Source of the DNA: Phycisphaerae bacterium
Lineage (GTDB): Bacteria; Planctomycetota; Phycisphaerae; Phycisphaerales; SM1A02
NCBI GenBank assembly: GCA_002709295.1
Contig: PAQL01000002.1
Coordinates: forward strand, 74,835-112,457
Reading direction: 5' to 3'
Length of the DNA: 37,623 bases
The notes under the pieces were generated by a model. It worked only from the letters and a program-made list of their open reading frames with translations. It made no database searches and was not told the origin of the DNA. The position numbers were made by a program, and so were the translations under genes. Below, piece after piece: positions 8,328 through 17,086 of this stretch (positions are counted from its first letter, which is position 1; every line of letters begins with the position of its first letter).

Positions 8328-9856
8328 GAATCGCCCCCGTGGAGGTTGCGTGCGACCAGTTCATGGCCGATCTGCCAGACCGGGCCCGCCCCCATGACCA
8401 CCACGAGGTCCTCGTCGCAGAGAACCTCCTCGAGATGTTCGACGATCGCCTGGAACGGATGGGCGTGCATCGCGGTGGTGCCGGTGGCTCGAAGCCGGTC
8501 GACAAGGTCGGAGGCCGAGATTCGTCGACGCTCCTCCTCGCTGTCGCGGACGAAGTGGATCTCCGGAACGATCACCAGATCGGCCCGGCCGAAGGCGCGG
8601 GCGAACTGCTCGAGCAGGAACCGGGTTCGACTGTGCTGGTGGGGCTGGAACACGCAGATCAGACGACGGGGTCGCATCGACGTTCGGATCGCCCGCAGGG
8701 TCGCCTCGCATTCGCTGGGATGATGACCGTAGTCGTCGATGACCACCGCCTTCCCGCCGTCCCTCGTGTCGACGGTGCCCAGACGCTGCATGCGTCTCTC
8801 CACCCCTTCGAAGGTCTCGAGCGCTCCGGCGATCCGGTCCCAGGACGCGCCGAGCCAGTGGGCGAGGATCGCCGCGGCCCCGGCGTTCAGGGCGTTGTGG
8901 TCGCCGGCGAGCATGGTGTCCCAGCCTGCGACGAAGGCGCCGTCCTCCATGATGCCGATTCGTCCCGCGGCGGCGTCGTGCACGATCTGGTGATCGGCCG
9001 ACGGCGCGAAGCCGAAGGTGCGGATTTCGCAATCCAGCCCGCTGCAGATCTCCCGACGGTGTCCACCCTCGTGGGCGATCAGGAGTCGCCCTCCGTCCTT
9101 CGTCGGGGGGAGGAGCCGGGCGAAGTCACGGAAGCTCTCCACGATCTCGTCGATCGATCCGTAGAAGTCGAGGTGGTCCTCCTCGACGTTGTTGATCAGG
9201 GCGATCGTCGGTCGGTGTCGATGGAAGGAACGATTGAACTCGCACGCCTCGGCCACGAAGATGCCGGGACGCGAGTCCTCGCCGGAGCCGAGGTTCGCGG
9301 CGCCTACCCGCCATCCGCCCCCCAGCTGAGGGCATCGGGCTCCCGCGATGTAGCTGGGATCCATGCCGCACTCGACGAGGCAGTGAGCGAGCATCGAGGT
9401 GGTGGTGCTCTTGCCGTGGGTCCCCGCGATCGAGACGCCGGTCCGCCCCTTCATCGCGAGGCCGACCGCCTCCGCGTAGGTCAGGATCCTGAGGTTCGCG
9501 GCCCGGGCCCGTTCCAGGGCGGGGTCGTCGGGTCTGATCGCGGCGCTGCAGACCACGAGTTCGCAGTCCCCCGGGATGTCCTCGGCAAGGGGGTCGTCAC
9601 CGGTGGCGATCCGGATGCCCGAGGATCGCAGGTCGCTGACCACCTCGGACTCCATGGCGTCGGCCCCGCTGGGGACGGCCCCGCGATCCTGCATGATCCT
9701 GGCCAGCCCGCTCATCCCCGATCCGCCGATGCCCAGCAGATGGATGCGGCGACCCCGGAAGGGGTCCGTCCGGTGGCTCCCGGCATCGGCCGGCGTCGGA
9801 TCCGGGTCGGGATCGGGTGAGTCTGGGCGAGTGGGAACCTGACGAGAGGACATCAT
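8324..9856 (-). CDS. murC: UDP-N-acetylmuramate--L-alanine ligase MurC
   Basis: A 510-residue Mur ligase adding L-Ala to UDP-MurNAc. Motifs in order: nucleotide-sugar-binding HLLGIGGSGMSGLA (about 39-52), ATP P-loop GTHGKSTTT (about 144-152), NNVEEDHLDFYGS in the central domain, GDHNALNAGAA, DDYGHHPSE (about 371-379) and FQPHQHSRT in the C-terminal domain. The first 35 residues are a Pro/Asp-rich extension (PDSPDPDPDPTPAD) not usual for MurC. Two adjacent ATGs (9856 and 9853) are possible starts and neither has a strong ribosome-binding site. The frame stays open upstream across the antisense of the regulator gene, but that part is not MurC. It is the first gene of the minus-strand envelope operon, divergent from the regulator with 78 bases between. 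Confidence 0.95.
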   Translation of the reverse strand: MMSSRQVPTRPDSPDPDPDPTPADAGSHRTDPFRGRRIHLLGIGGSGMSGLARIMQDRGAVPSGADAMESEVVSDLRSSGIRIATGDDPLAEDIPGDCELVVCSAAIRPDDPALERARAANLRILTYAEAVGLAMKGRTGVSIAGTHGKSTTTSMLAHCLVECGMDPSYIAGARCPQLGGGWRVGAANLGSGEDSRPGIFVAEACEFNRSFHRHRPTIALINNVEEDHLDFYGSIDEIVESFRDFARLLPPTKDGGRLLIAHEGGHRREICSGLDCEIRTFGFAPSADHQIVHDAAAGRIGIMEDGAFVAGWDTMLAGDHNALNAGAAAILAHWLGASWDRIAGALETFEGVERRMQRLGTVDTRDGGKAVVIDDYGHHPSECEATLRAIRTSMRPRRLICVFQPHQHSRTRFLLEQFARAFGRADLVIVPEIHFVRDSEEERRRISASDLVDRLRATGTTAMHAHPFQAIVEHLEEVLCDEDLVVVMGAGPVWQIGHELVARNLHGGDS

Positions 9857-9934
9857 GCAACTGTATCGGCGAGAAGGGGCCTCCGACGGCACCCCGGATG
9901 GGGCTCCTCGGCCCGAGGACCTACAATCCCCACC

Positions 9935-11338
9935 ATGACCGGATCGACCAGTGTGGAAGCAGACGGCACCCCGCCTCGAGCCCAGGTGCTCATCGTGGAC
10001 GACGAGCCCGAGCACGCCGACGTCATGGCCGAGGCCCTGCGCAAGCCGGGCCACGTCTGCACCATCGTCAACGGTCTGGAGTCGGCGCGGGAGGAGTTGA
10101 TCCACGGGGCCTTCGACGTGGTGGTCACCGATCTGGTGATGGAGCACGAGACGGCGGGTCTCGAGGTGCTCTCCATGGTCCAGGAGCAGCAGCCCGACGC
10201 CGCCACGATCCTGGTCACCGCCCACGGTGACGTCCCGACCGCCAAGGCGGCCCTCCAGGGAGGGGCCTACGACTTCATCGAGAAGCCGCTGGATCTGGTG
10301 GTGTTCAGGAATCTCGTCGATCGTGCCGCGGAGACGGTCCTTCTGAGGCACCGGGCCTCGCGTCTGGAGGGGCAGCTCGATGCGGCCTACGGCGTCGAGG
10401 GGATCATCGGCGAGTCCGCGGGGATCCGAGGCGTGATCAATCAGATCCGCAAGGTCGCACCCAGCACGATTCCCGTGCTGGTGACCGGAGAGAGCGGAAC
10501 CGGGAAGGAACTGGTCGCCGCGGCGATCCACCGACTCAGCAAGCGGGCGAAGCAGCGCTACGCGACCTTCAACACTGCGGGGCAGAGCGAGAGTCTTCTG
10601 GAGGATCAGCTCTTCGGTCACGTCCGAGGGGCCTACACCGGCGCGGACCGCGACCGGGAGGGTGTGTTCGAGTACGCCGACGGAGGCACGCTCTTCCTCG
10701 ACGAGATCGGTGACATGCCGCTCTCGATGCAGCCCCGGCTGCTGCGGGTGCTGGAGAGCGGCGAGGTGATCCGACTGGGATCCAACGACCCCAAGCAGGT
10801 CGACGTCCGATTCGTGAGCGCGACCAATCGCGACCTCCGGCAGGCTTCCGAGGACGGGGCCTTCCGGGAGGATCTGTTCTTCAGGATCCGGGGGGTCGAG
10901 ATCAACATTCCACCGCTCCGCGAACGTCGAGAGGACATCCCGCTGCTGGTGAATCATGCGGCGGGGCGGTTCGCGGCGGAGATGGACCAGCCGATCCCGA
11001 CGGTCTCCGAACCGGCGATGCTTCGACTGGTGGGGTACGAATGGCCCGGCAACGTTCGGGAACTCTTCAACGCCGTACATCGCATGGTGATCGCCTGCGA
11101 GAACGATCGAATCGAGCTCCGCGACGTGCCGGAGGAGATCCGGAGCAGCGATGCCGACGATGATTCCGGAAGCCTCGCCGGCGGTTCGCTCGCAGGGGTC
11201 GGGCTCGACCGTCTGGAGAAGGAGGCGATCCGCCAGACCCTGGCCCTCACCGGAGGCAATCGGGAGCAGACCGCCAATCTCCTCGGGATCGGGGAGCGGA
11301 CGCTCTACCGAAAGCTCAAGGAATACGGACTGCGGTAG
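9935..11338 (+). CDS. NtrC-family sigma-54-dependent response regulator
   Basis: A 467-residue three-domain regulator. Residues about 17-130 form a CheY-like receiver ([14 protein letters not shown]; phospho-acceptor Asp66 in [12 protein letters not shown]; Lys in EKPLDL). Residues about 150-390 are an AAA+ sigma-54 activator domain: GESGTGKE (Walker A, near 185), GAYTGAD (the sigma-54 contacting GAFTGA loop with Phe replaced by Tyr, near 232), [11 protein letters not shown] (Walker B), and the R-finger stretch FREDLFFRI. Residues about 425-467 are a Fis-type helix-turn-helix ([25 protein letters not shown]). Such proteins bind enhancers and remodel sigma-54 polymerase by ATP hydrolysis. No cognate kinase lies next to it. 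The near-consensus -24/-12 element upstream of flgI makes a flagellar role (FlgR/FleQ-like) plausible, but the target is not proven. Confidence 0.93.
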   Translation: MTGSTSVEADGTPPRAQVLIVDDEPEHADVMAEALRKPGHVCTIVNGLESAREELIHGAFDVVVTDLVMEHETAGLEVLSMVQEQQPDAATILVTAHGDVPTAKAALQGGAYDFIEKPLDLVVFRNLVDRAAETVLLRHRASRLEGQLDAAYGVEGIIGESAGIRGVINQIRKVAPSTIPVLVTGESGTGKELVAAAIHRLSKRAKQRYATFNTAGQSESLLEDQLFGHVRGAYTGADRDREGVFEYADGGTLFLDEIGDMPLSMQPRLLRVLESGEVIRLGSNDPKQVDVRFVSATNRDLRQASEDGAFREDLFFRIRGVEINIPPLRERREDIPLLVNHAAGRFAAEMDQPIPTVSEPAMLRLVGYEWPGNVRELFNAVHRMVIACENDRIELRDVPEEIRSSDADDDSGSLAGGSLAGVGLDRLEKEAIRQTLALTGGNREQTANLLGIGERTLYRKLKEYGLR

Positions 11339-11492
11339 GCCTGCGGATCGTCGATTATCGGGGGCTGACCGCCGGTGATCGTGGGCCCGGGGACTCGATC
11401 CGGATTTCGGGGATCCGAGGTGTTCGGCCTGGCCCTCCGGGAATGCGGGGCCATCCTTGAAGTCGAACCCCGGTGGGAGCCCCTGCACAGAG

Positions 11493-14417
11493 ATGTCCCG
11501 TGGATCGTCCATCATAGCGCTGCTGGCCGCCGCATCCTCGGCGCTCGGGTCGACTGCGGCGTTCGCCGAGGACGATCAGGTCGTGCGCAGACTGGTCGTG
11601 GACGGTGGATTCATCGGCGATCTGCCCGAACCCGTCATCGACCATGGAGGCGGCGTCTTCGACGACTTCGGTGGGAACGAGGTCGCCCGCGACGAGCCGG
11701 TGTTCGACGTTCCGCGGACGGCTGGAATGGCCGGCCCCTGGATCGAAGGCGCGGATTCGATTCAATCGGCCACGATGGCGGCGCCGGGATTCTCCCGCGA
11801 CCAGACCGAGCCCAGACTCGCGATCTACGACGGCCAGCGGTTCGAACTCACCATCTGGGGCGACGGCTCGCTCGCGGACGGTCCCCGGCAGCGGTTCGAG
11901 ATGAGGCGGACGATCGGTGGTTCGCCGGTCCCCGATGCGCTGGTCGGCACCCGGTTCGAGCGTTTCGACGCCACCCATCGGATCCGCAGCGGGACGATGC
12001 TTCCCGGTCTTCTGATGGTCCTCATGGAGCAGACCGTCGTGAATCTGGAGGTCGATCCTCCGTCGAGCGCCGTTCGCGGAATCACGATCGGGGCGATGCA
12101 GGAGTCCACGAGCGGCGCGTGGGAATGGGTGTGGGTGGAGGACGTCCCGAACGACGCGCCGCTTCAGGCCGAGGAGCATCCCAGACTCGCGCTCAGTTCG
12201 ATGACCGCCTACTACCCGACGACCCGCGATCCCGGTTTTCTCGAGGCGTTCGTTCCCTTCGTCGACTACATGCAGCACACCTCCCGGGAGTACGCCGTCG
12301 GTGGGCAGTGCGGTCTGGTCCGCGTCCAGCGGTCGGAGGTCGGAGCCGCATGGTCCTTCGGACCGGTGAAGGAGATCGTCTCGAGCTGGGGAACGGTCCA
12401 GGAGCACTACCACGCCGCGGGGTGGACCCCCAACGGTCTGGTGCTCTCGATCGGGGATTCGACCAGAAGTCGGCTGGCACTCCTTCGCTGCGAGGACTGG
12501 GGACGGTACGAGGACTCCGGTCTCTGGACGGCAGTCCCTCGCTGGCAGGGTGGAGCGGGCGAGGATCAGGTCCTGGTCAACCAGTTCTGGGCCGTCGCTC
12601 CCGGCAACGAGCTCAATCAGCTCCTGGTGGGGGGGGACAACGTCGGTGGCGCGATATACGCGGTCGATGTCCCACCGGCGGGTGACGACGATCCCACTGC
12701 GATCCGTCGACTGGGCGGAGTGCAGTCGGCTCTCAACCTCGGGGGCTTCACCGGCAACACCACCAGCTGGATCCACCGGTCACGTCCCGAGGAGAACGGA
12801 CCGGTGATCGCCCGCTTCTCGGCGGAATCCATGGGCTACCCGGACTACTGCCGGACCCTGATGAGCAGGGACGGGACCAACTTCGCCGCGGTGGCGAGGC
12901 TTCCCGAATCAGGCGACCGACTCTCGCTGCCGATGCTCCACGGCGACCGGATACTCCTGCATCGCTTCGATCCCGACGGGATTCCCGGTTTTCGAGGCAG
13001 CCTTGCTCCGGCGACCCTGCCGCTGCGACGCGGTCTGCTGGTGCGACCAGGCGGCTGCGACTTCCTTCGCGACGAGAGCGGCACGCATCGCGCCCCGGAC
13101 TCCCTGGAGGTCGGGCCCGGCTTCTCGGTCGTCCAGGTCCCCGCGGATCAGATCCCCGGGGAGGCGCGCGGATGGGTGGTTCCACCGGATGCGGTGTGCT
13201 ATCGCGTGACCGGTCGTGCTTCGGCGGGGGCCTCGACGATCCTGAACGCACGCATCGAGGATCCAAGGTCGCCATCCTCGATTCCGGATGCGGAGGCGTT
13301 CGGAATGAATCTCATGGTCTGCAACCTGAGACCCAGTCGGGTGATCCTGAGGGGCGAGCTGCTCCTGAACGAGGCTCGATCCTCCCCGGATCCGGGTGGA
13401 GACTGTCTTGCATGCTGTGGACCGTCCACGGAGAAGCGGACGGCGATCGGTGGTGGGAAGTACCTGCATCTCAATTCGATGCTGGACTGGACTCATGCGG
13501 ACGTCTGGGGGCCCACGTTTCCCAGCGGCGGTCGGGATGTGAGATTCACGCTGACCGACCCCACCGGTTCCACGAACGGAACGATCGATGTGCTTCTCGT
13601 GATGCGAAGCCTGGTCTCCGGCGCCGGTCAGCCGTCCTGGACGACGGACCCCGCTCCGGAGCGGGTGGTCCCCGCGGATCGCGTGCACTTCCCCTTGCCG
13701 CTTCGCGGCGACACCTGGGCCGCGGGGATCGAACTGCAGGTCCCGTCCGAGGGACCGGACTTCTCGATCGGATCACGCATGAAAGAGATCCCCCTGTGCA
13801 CCTGGTGGTTCCCGGGGGGTGATTTCATCTCGGTCAGGAACATGTGCAGCACCGGAAGGTTCACGGTGGTCACGGGGGGGGCGGCGGGGGCCTCCGAACG
13901 GACATTCGGCGGCTTCGACCTCAACCGGGAGGACGTGCTGCGTCTCGAGCTCCGTGGAGTCGGACGTGACGTCCGGCTCGCGATCGACACCGGATCCGTC
14001 TCCGCCTCGGAGGTCGCGGAGTGGTCGATTCCCGTGTTCGGCGGCCGGGCACCGGTTCGACTGGCGATCGGAGGCGATGACGGCGAGGTGAAGGGGGCGC
14101 TGGTGGTGAGGGAGGTCTGGACCCGGGTGCCTCGACGGTCCTCGTCACTGGAGATCGTCCCACCCCCGATCCGACCATCCGAGGGCGTCGGTCGCGAAGA
14201 GAGGTCCCGGACCGGAGACCCGGGGATCGACGTCATGAAGGTGCTGCTCGCCCTCGGTCGTCGCGATGTCGATCTGCCCCGTCACCTCGACATCGACGGG
14301 GACGGGGAGGTGACGATCCTGGATCTCGAGTCGGCGATGCGGATCGTGCGTTCGCAGGATGCGTCTCCCGGATCCGGTCGTTCGTTCAACGCTCGACCTG
14401 ACGAACCACTCCGGTGA
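11493..14417 (+). CDS. Large secreted protein with dockerin/EF-hand-like C-terminus
   Basis: A 974-residue protein that I do not recognise as a whole. The chosen ATG gives a clean signal peptide (MSRGSSIIALLAAASSALG to AFA, cleavage before EDD); an in-frame TTG at 11457 would add 12 residues that spoil it. The body is rich in beta-strand-like stretches with repeated Trp/Gly/Asp turns (for example the SSWGTVQEHYHAAGW and HRSRPEENGPVIAR segments), compatible with a beta-propeller or sialidase-like fold, but no catalytic set is identifiable. A Cys cluster CLACC lies near residue 640. At about 910-950 a helix plus DIDGDGEVTILDLESAM looks like one dockerin type I/EF-hand half with full Ca ligands. 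The 3' end overlaps the convergent pseudopilin gene by 32 bases, suggesting co-location with a secretion system that might export it. Confidence 0.7.
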   Translation: MSRGSSIIALLAAASSALGSTAAFAEDDQVVRRLVVDGGFIGDLPEPVIDHGGGVFDDFGGNEVARDEPVFDVPRTAGMAGPWIEGADSIQSATMAAPGFSRDQTEPRLAIYDGQRFELTIWGDGSLADGPRQRFEMRRTIGGSPVPDALVGTRFERFDATHRIRSGTMLPGLLMVLMEQTVVNLEVDPPSSAVRGITIGAMQESTSGAWEWVWVEDVPNDAPLQAEEHPRLALSSMTAYYPTTRDPGFLEAFVPFVDYMQHTSREYAVGGQCGLVRVQRSEVGAAWSFGPVKEIVSSWGTVQEHYHAAGWTPNGLVLSIGDSTRSRLALLRCEDWGRYEDSGLWTAVPRWQGGAGEDQVLVNQFWAVAPGNELNQLLVGGDNVGGAIYAVDVPPAGDDDPTAIRRLGGVQSALNLGGFTGNTTSWIHRSRPEENGPVIARFSAESMGYPDYCRTLMSRDGTNFAAVARLPESGDRLSLPMLHGDRILLHRFDPDGIPGFRGSLAPATLPLRRGLLVRPGGCDFLRDESGTHRAPDSLEVGPGFSVVQVPADQIPGEARGWVVPPDAVCYRVTGRASAGASTILNARIEDPRSPSSIPDAEAFGMNLMVCNLRPSRVILRGELLLNEARSSPDPGGDCLACCGPSTEKRTAIGGGKYLHLNSMLDWTHADVWGPTFPSGGRDVRFTLTDPTGSTNGTIDVLLVMRSLVSGAGQPSWTTDPAPERVVPADRVHFPLPLRGDTWAAGIELQVPSEGPDFSIGSRMKEIPLCTWWFPGGDFISVRNMCSTGRFTVVTGGAAGASERTFGGFDLNREDVLRLELRGVGRDVRLAIDTGSVSASEVAEWSIPVFGGRAPVRLAIGGDDGEVKGALVVREVWTRVPRRSSSLEIVPPPIRPSEGVGREERSRTGDPGIDVMKVLLALGRRDVDLPRHLDIDGDGEVTILDLESAMRIVRSQDASPGSGRSFNARPDEPLR

Positions 14418-14904
14418 CCAGACCGACCTGGAGATGCCGGGTCGATTCGCCATCCCGGATCTCGAAGGCCGGGGGCACGTCGCCGACGATCACTCCACTG
14501 GAATCGAACCGCAGTTCGCGCACCCCGGGTCGATCGGATCTGGACACCAGCATGCCATCGAGCTGTTCCGCGGCGCCCTCGCCCAGTCTGACTCTCCACG
14601 GTGTGCCGTCGTGGCGTTCGATCGGCTGATCCGCGGAGCCGGTCACCAGGGACCATCCCGAATGATCGTCGTCGAGCAGAAGACGAATCGGTCTCTCCGG
14701 GTCGGCGATGGTCCGGTGTCGTGCCTGCTCCAGATCGTCTCGAAGCAGTCCGAAGGTCGCGGCGGAGCGGGATCCGGCATCCCTCTGGAGCATCGGGAGG
14801 GCCAGGGTGGCGATCAACAGCATGATCGCGCCCACCATGGCGAGCTCCACCAGGGTGACGCCTCGACGCGAGGGTCCTGAATCATGCCGCTTCGAAGGCC
14901 TCAT
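14386..14904 (-). CDS. GspH-like pseudopilin
   Basis: A 172-residue protein with a type IV prepilin leader: basic residues (SRRG) followed by the methylation/transmembrane helix VTLVELAMVGAIMLLIATLALP, with cleavage expected after Gly and Glu at mature position 5. The rest has a GspH/FimT-like pattern: a helical spine (FGLLRDDLEQARHRTIADPERPIRLLL) and beta strands ending in an ELRFDSSGVIVG segment, the typical 'i.F.p.G' of GspH. The ATG overlaps the upstream stop as ATGA. It is the last gene of a four-gene operon, and its stop lies inside the convergent secreted-protein gene. GspH proteins are minor pseudopilins of type II secretion or type IV pilus systems. Confidence 0.85.
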   Translation of the reverse strand: MRPSKRHDSGPSRRGVTLVELAMVGAIMLLIATLALPMLQRDAGSRSAATFGLLRDDLEQARHRTIADPERPIRLLLDDDHSGWSLVTGSADQPIERHDGTPWRVRLGEGAAEQLDGMLVSRSDRPGVRELRFDSSGVIVGDVPPAFEIRDGESTRHLQVGLVTGVVRQVER

Positions 14905-16484
14905 CGTCCGCAATCCCCGTCCATGACCCATCGCATCCGACTCCGCTGGGACGGGCCGCGCAGATCGTCTCGCATCCGATCGAGACCGTCCTGGATGCGA
15001 TCCGCCTCCGCCTCGACGGACGACTCGCTGGGATGTGCGATCGAACCCGTGGCACAGACCGCGATGCCCATCGCTTCGGCGATCTCCTGGAGGACGGCGG
15101 CGATCGCACGGTCCGGCGAGGTCAGCATGGGATTCAGGTAGCCCTGCTCGTCGCGGTGGGGGCCGGCGATGGAGGTCAGGCCGATGATTCTTCCGTCATC
15201 GGGACGGGCGTGGAGAAGGGCGTCGTCCCGGAGCTCGACCCGGGAGGCGACCAGTCGTCCGTGCATGATCGAGTCGTCGAGGATCCGCACCACGGCATCC
15301 GGCGCGATGACCGTCCCGGTGAGCAACGAGTCCCCCGAGACCATGATCTCGGCGTCGGGTCGTGCGGTGAGGATGATCCGGCCTGCGGTCGCATCGGCCT
15401 CCAGCGGCAGCATTCCGGTCTCTCGGTGCGACTCCGGACCGAACGCCGAGTCCCCGATGAAGGCATCGTCGATTCGAAGGCGGCGGCCCGCACGGACGAC
15501 CAGTCGCCCCGTGGGACCGACGTGGATCTCCGCGCGGCGGATGTCGAGGTCCCGTTCCGCATCGAGGTGAAGGGTGCCGCCGTCGATCTCGATCCTGGCG
15601 CCGGCCTCGATGTCCAGGTCCCGCTGCACCCTGATCGTTCGATCTCCGCGGAACTGCAGGCGGGCGTTGCGGGGGATGCGGATCGATCGATTGTGGAGAT
15701 CGCCCGAAGGCGTCTCGTCGACCCGGACCACCTGGCGTTCCCGGGAGCGTTCGGCGGTCGGTTCGGGAAGGATCGGCGCTGCGATCGCGGGCAGGGGATC
15801 GGGCAGTTCACGGGTCCGGGCCCGACCACGGGATGCGGTGCGGGCTCGTCGATCGCGGACGAGGATCATCTCCGCGGATGGCAGCAGGGCCTCGGGACCG
15901 AGTTCGATCCGTTCCGGCACGCCATCCAGGGTGCCGAGCACCACCGGACTGGAGTCGGAATCGTCCACCCCTCGCCATGGAAGGACCGCGGCCCGGTCGA
16001 GGATGCGGATCTCGCGTCCGACGACGATGCCGGTCTCGCCGTAGCCCAGATCGACGATCGGGGTCTCGGGTTCGAACTCCATGAACCCCTCGCAGGTCGC
16101 GGCGATGCCGTCGATCGTCGCCCGTGAACGGATCGTGACCCGCAGGGTGTCGGTGTCGATCGGGCCTCCGTGGTCGGCATCGTTCAGCTCGAAGCCCAGC
16201 GTGGCGTCCTCGAACTCGAACGAACCGTCGAGCCGACCGGTCTCGATCGCCTCCCTCCAGTCGTCCTCCGCATCGAGCGTCGCCTTCACCAGTTCGAGTC
16301 CGCCGGCTGCGGCATGACGGGCGGAGGTGGCGTCGGAGACCCGCTGTGCGACCGGCACCGACTCCCGACGTCCATCCAGCCAGGTCGCGGTCAGAAGCAG
16401 TCCGATCGCCAGCGCGACCAGCACCAGCACGAGGGCGGCCCCACGGGCCGGCGCAGGGCCGCGGTTCGTGAAAGACCTCGTCAT
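14901..16484 (-). CDS. PilX/GspK-like pseudopilin with a beta-helix domain
   Basis: A 527-residue protein with a GspK/PilX-type N-terminus: ARGAALVLVLVALAIGLLLTA, a prepilin-like helix lacking Glu5, as in GspK. The region after it (about 40-130) carries a helical spine with a disordered Arg/Pro-rich linker later (about 215-260). From about 270 to 450 short beta-strand repeats appear (RSIRIPRNARLQFRGDRTIR, GTLHLDAERDLDIRRAEIHV, GTVIAPDAVVRILDDSIMHG), suggesting a right-handed beta-helix like the C-terminal part of some PilX proteins (GxxxAPdaxvxIxdxsxxhGxlva). Canonical GspK has a different large domain. Start: ATG overlapping the previous stop as ATGA, AAGGA 8 bases upstream. It probably caps the pseudopilus tip; binding function is inference. 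Confidence 0.72.
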   Translation of the reverse strand: MTRSFTNRGPAPARGAALVLVLVALAIGLLLTATWLDGRRESVPVAQRVSDATSARHAAAGGLELVKATLDAEDDWREAIETGRLDGSFEFEDATLGFELNDADHGGPIDTDTLRVTIRSRATIDGIAATCEGFMEFEPETPIVDLGYGETGIVVGREIRILDRAAVLPWRGVDDSDSSPVVLGTLDGVPERIELGPEALLPSAEMILVRDRRARTASRGRARTRELPDPLPAIAAPILPEPTAERSRERQVVRVDETPSGDLHNRSIRIPRNARLQFRGDRTIRVQRDLDIEAGARIEIDGGTLHLDAERDLDIRRAEIHVGPTGRLVVRAGRRLRIDDAFIGDSAFGPESHRETGMLPLEADATAGRIILTARPDAEIMVSGDSLLTGTVIAPDAVVRILDDSIMHGRLVASRVELRDDALLHARPDDGRIIGLTSIAGPHRDEQGYLNPMLTSPDRAIAAVLQEIAEAMGIAVCATGSIAHPSESSVEAEADRIQDGLDRMRDDLRGPSQRSRMRWVMDGDCGR

Positions 16485-17086
16485 GGCGACCATCCTTCCG
16501 GAGCCTCGCCCGGCATCAGAAGCGTCGAGCTCCACGGGGCAGGACCGGTCTGCAGATCGAAGCGGACCTCGATTCGGAGGACGCCTCCCTGTCTCTCCGT
16601 GGACAGCATGCCGTCCACCAGTCCGTCGGCGAGGACCAGACGGCGGGTGAATCCGCGGCCGCGCAGCTCCGCGAGGGTGCGTCGATCGTCCTCCCGTTCG
16701 ACGAGTCTTCGATCGAGCAGGGCCCGTTCGAACGGAGGCAGGTCGTCGGGAAACTCGATCGTCTCGAGTCCGAGTTCGCCTCGTTCCCGATCGAGGATCA
16801 GCCAGGCGGCCTCGCTGGCCTCGACCACGCCTCCCGGCACGTCGTCACCGAACCAGACCAGGGCGTCGTCGCCGTCGGCACGGAGGACCACCACCCCGGG
16901 GGTGAGTGATTCGACGAGTCGACGGTGGGTCGACACCGAGGCGAGCATGCCGGTCCTGGTGTCGGCCCCGACGGCGAGGCCGGCTCCGAGTCCGGCCAGA
17001 AGCGACGCCACCCCGGCCGCGACAAGGGCCGTCACCGCCAGCGCGACCAGCAGTTCGACCAGCGTCAGTCCACGACGACGATTCAT
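16481..17086 (-). CDS. GspJ-like pseudopilin
   Basis: A 201-residue protein beginning MNRRRG followed by LTLVELLVALAVTALVAAGVASLL, a perfect type IV prepilin leader with cleavage after Gly and mature Glu5. The downstream part has the GspJ-like layout: a long helix, two small strands, and paired strands with a Trp/Phe-rich edge. I chose the start that overlaps the previous stop as ATGA, with GGAG 7 bases upstream; this also places the basic residues directly before the hydrophobic helix. By analogy with GspI-GspJ-GspK it would be part of a minor pseudopilin tip complex. Assignment to J rather than another minor type rests on gene order and length. Confidence 0.82.
   Translation of the reverse strand: MNRRRGLTLVELLVALAVTALVAAGVASLLAGLGAGLAVGADTRTGMLASVSTHRRLVESLTPGVVVLRADGDDALVWFGDDVPGGVVEASEAAWLILDRERGELGLETIEFPDDLPPFERALLDRRLVEREDDRRTLAELRGRGFTRRLVLADGLVDGMLSTERQGGVLRIEVRFDLQTGPAPWSSTLLMPGEAPEGWSP

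Noticed and set aside
9922-9927. TACAAT resembling a -10 box just before the regulator gene
   Set aside because: No -35 partner at the right distance, and the start site would leave almost no leader; too weak to call.
11339-11492. Possible tRNA or structured RNA in the gap after the regulator
   Set aside because: A TTCGAA-like T-loop-like string is present but acceptor, D and anticodon stems cannot be formed; only imperfect short hairpins seen.
9857-11515. The murC reading frame stays open for 550 codons upstream, opposite the regulator gene
   Set aside because: The extension has no MurC homology and is the antisense shadow of the NtrC-type gene in GC-rich DNA.
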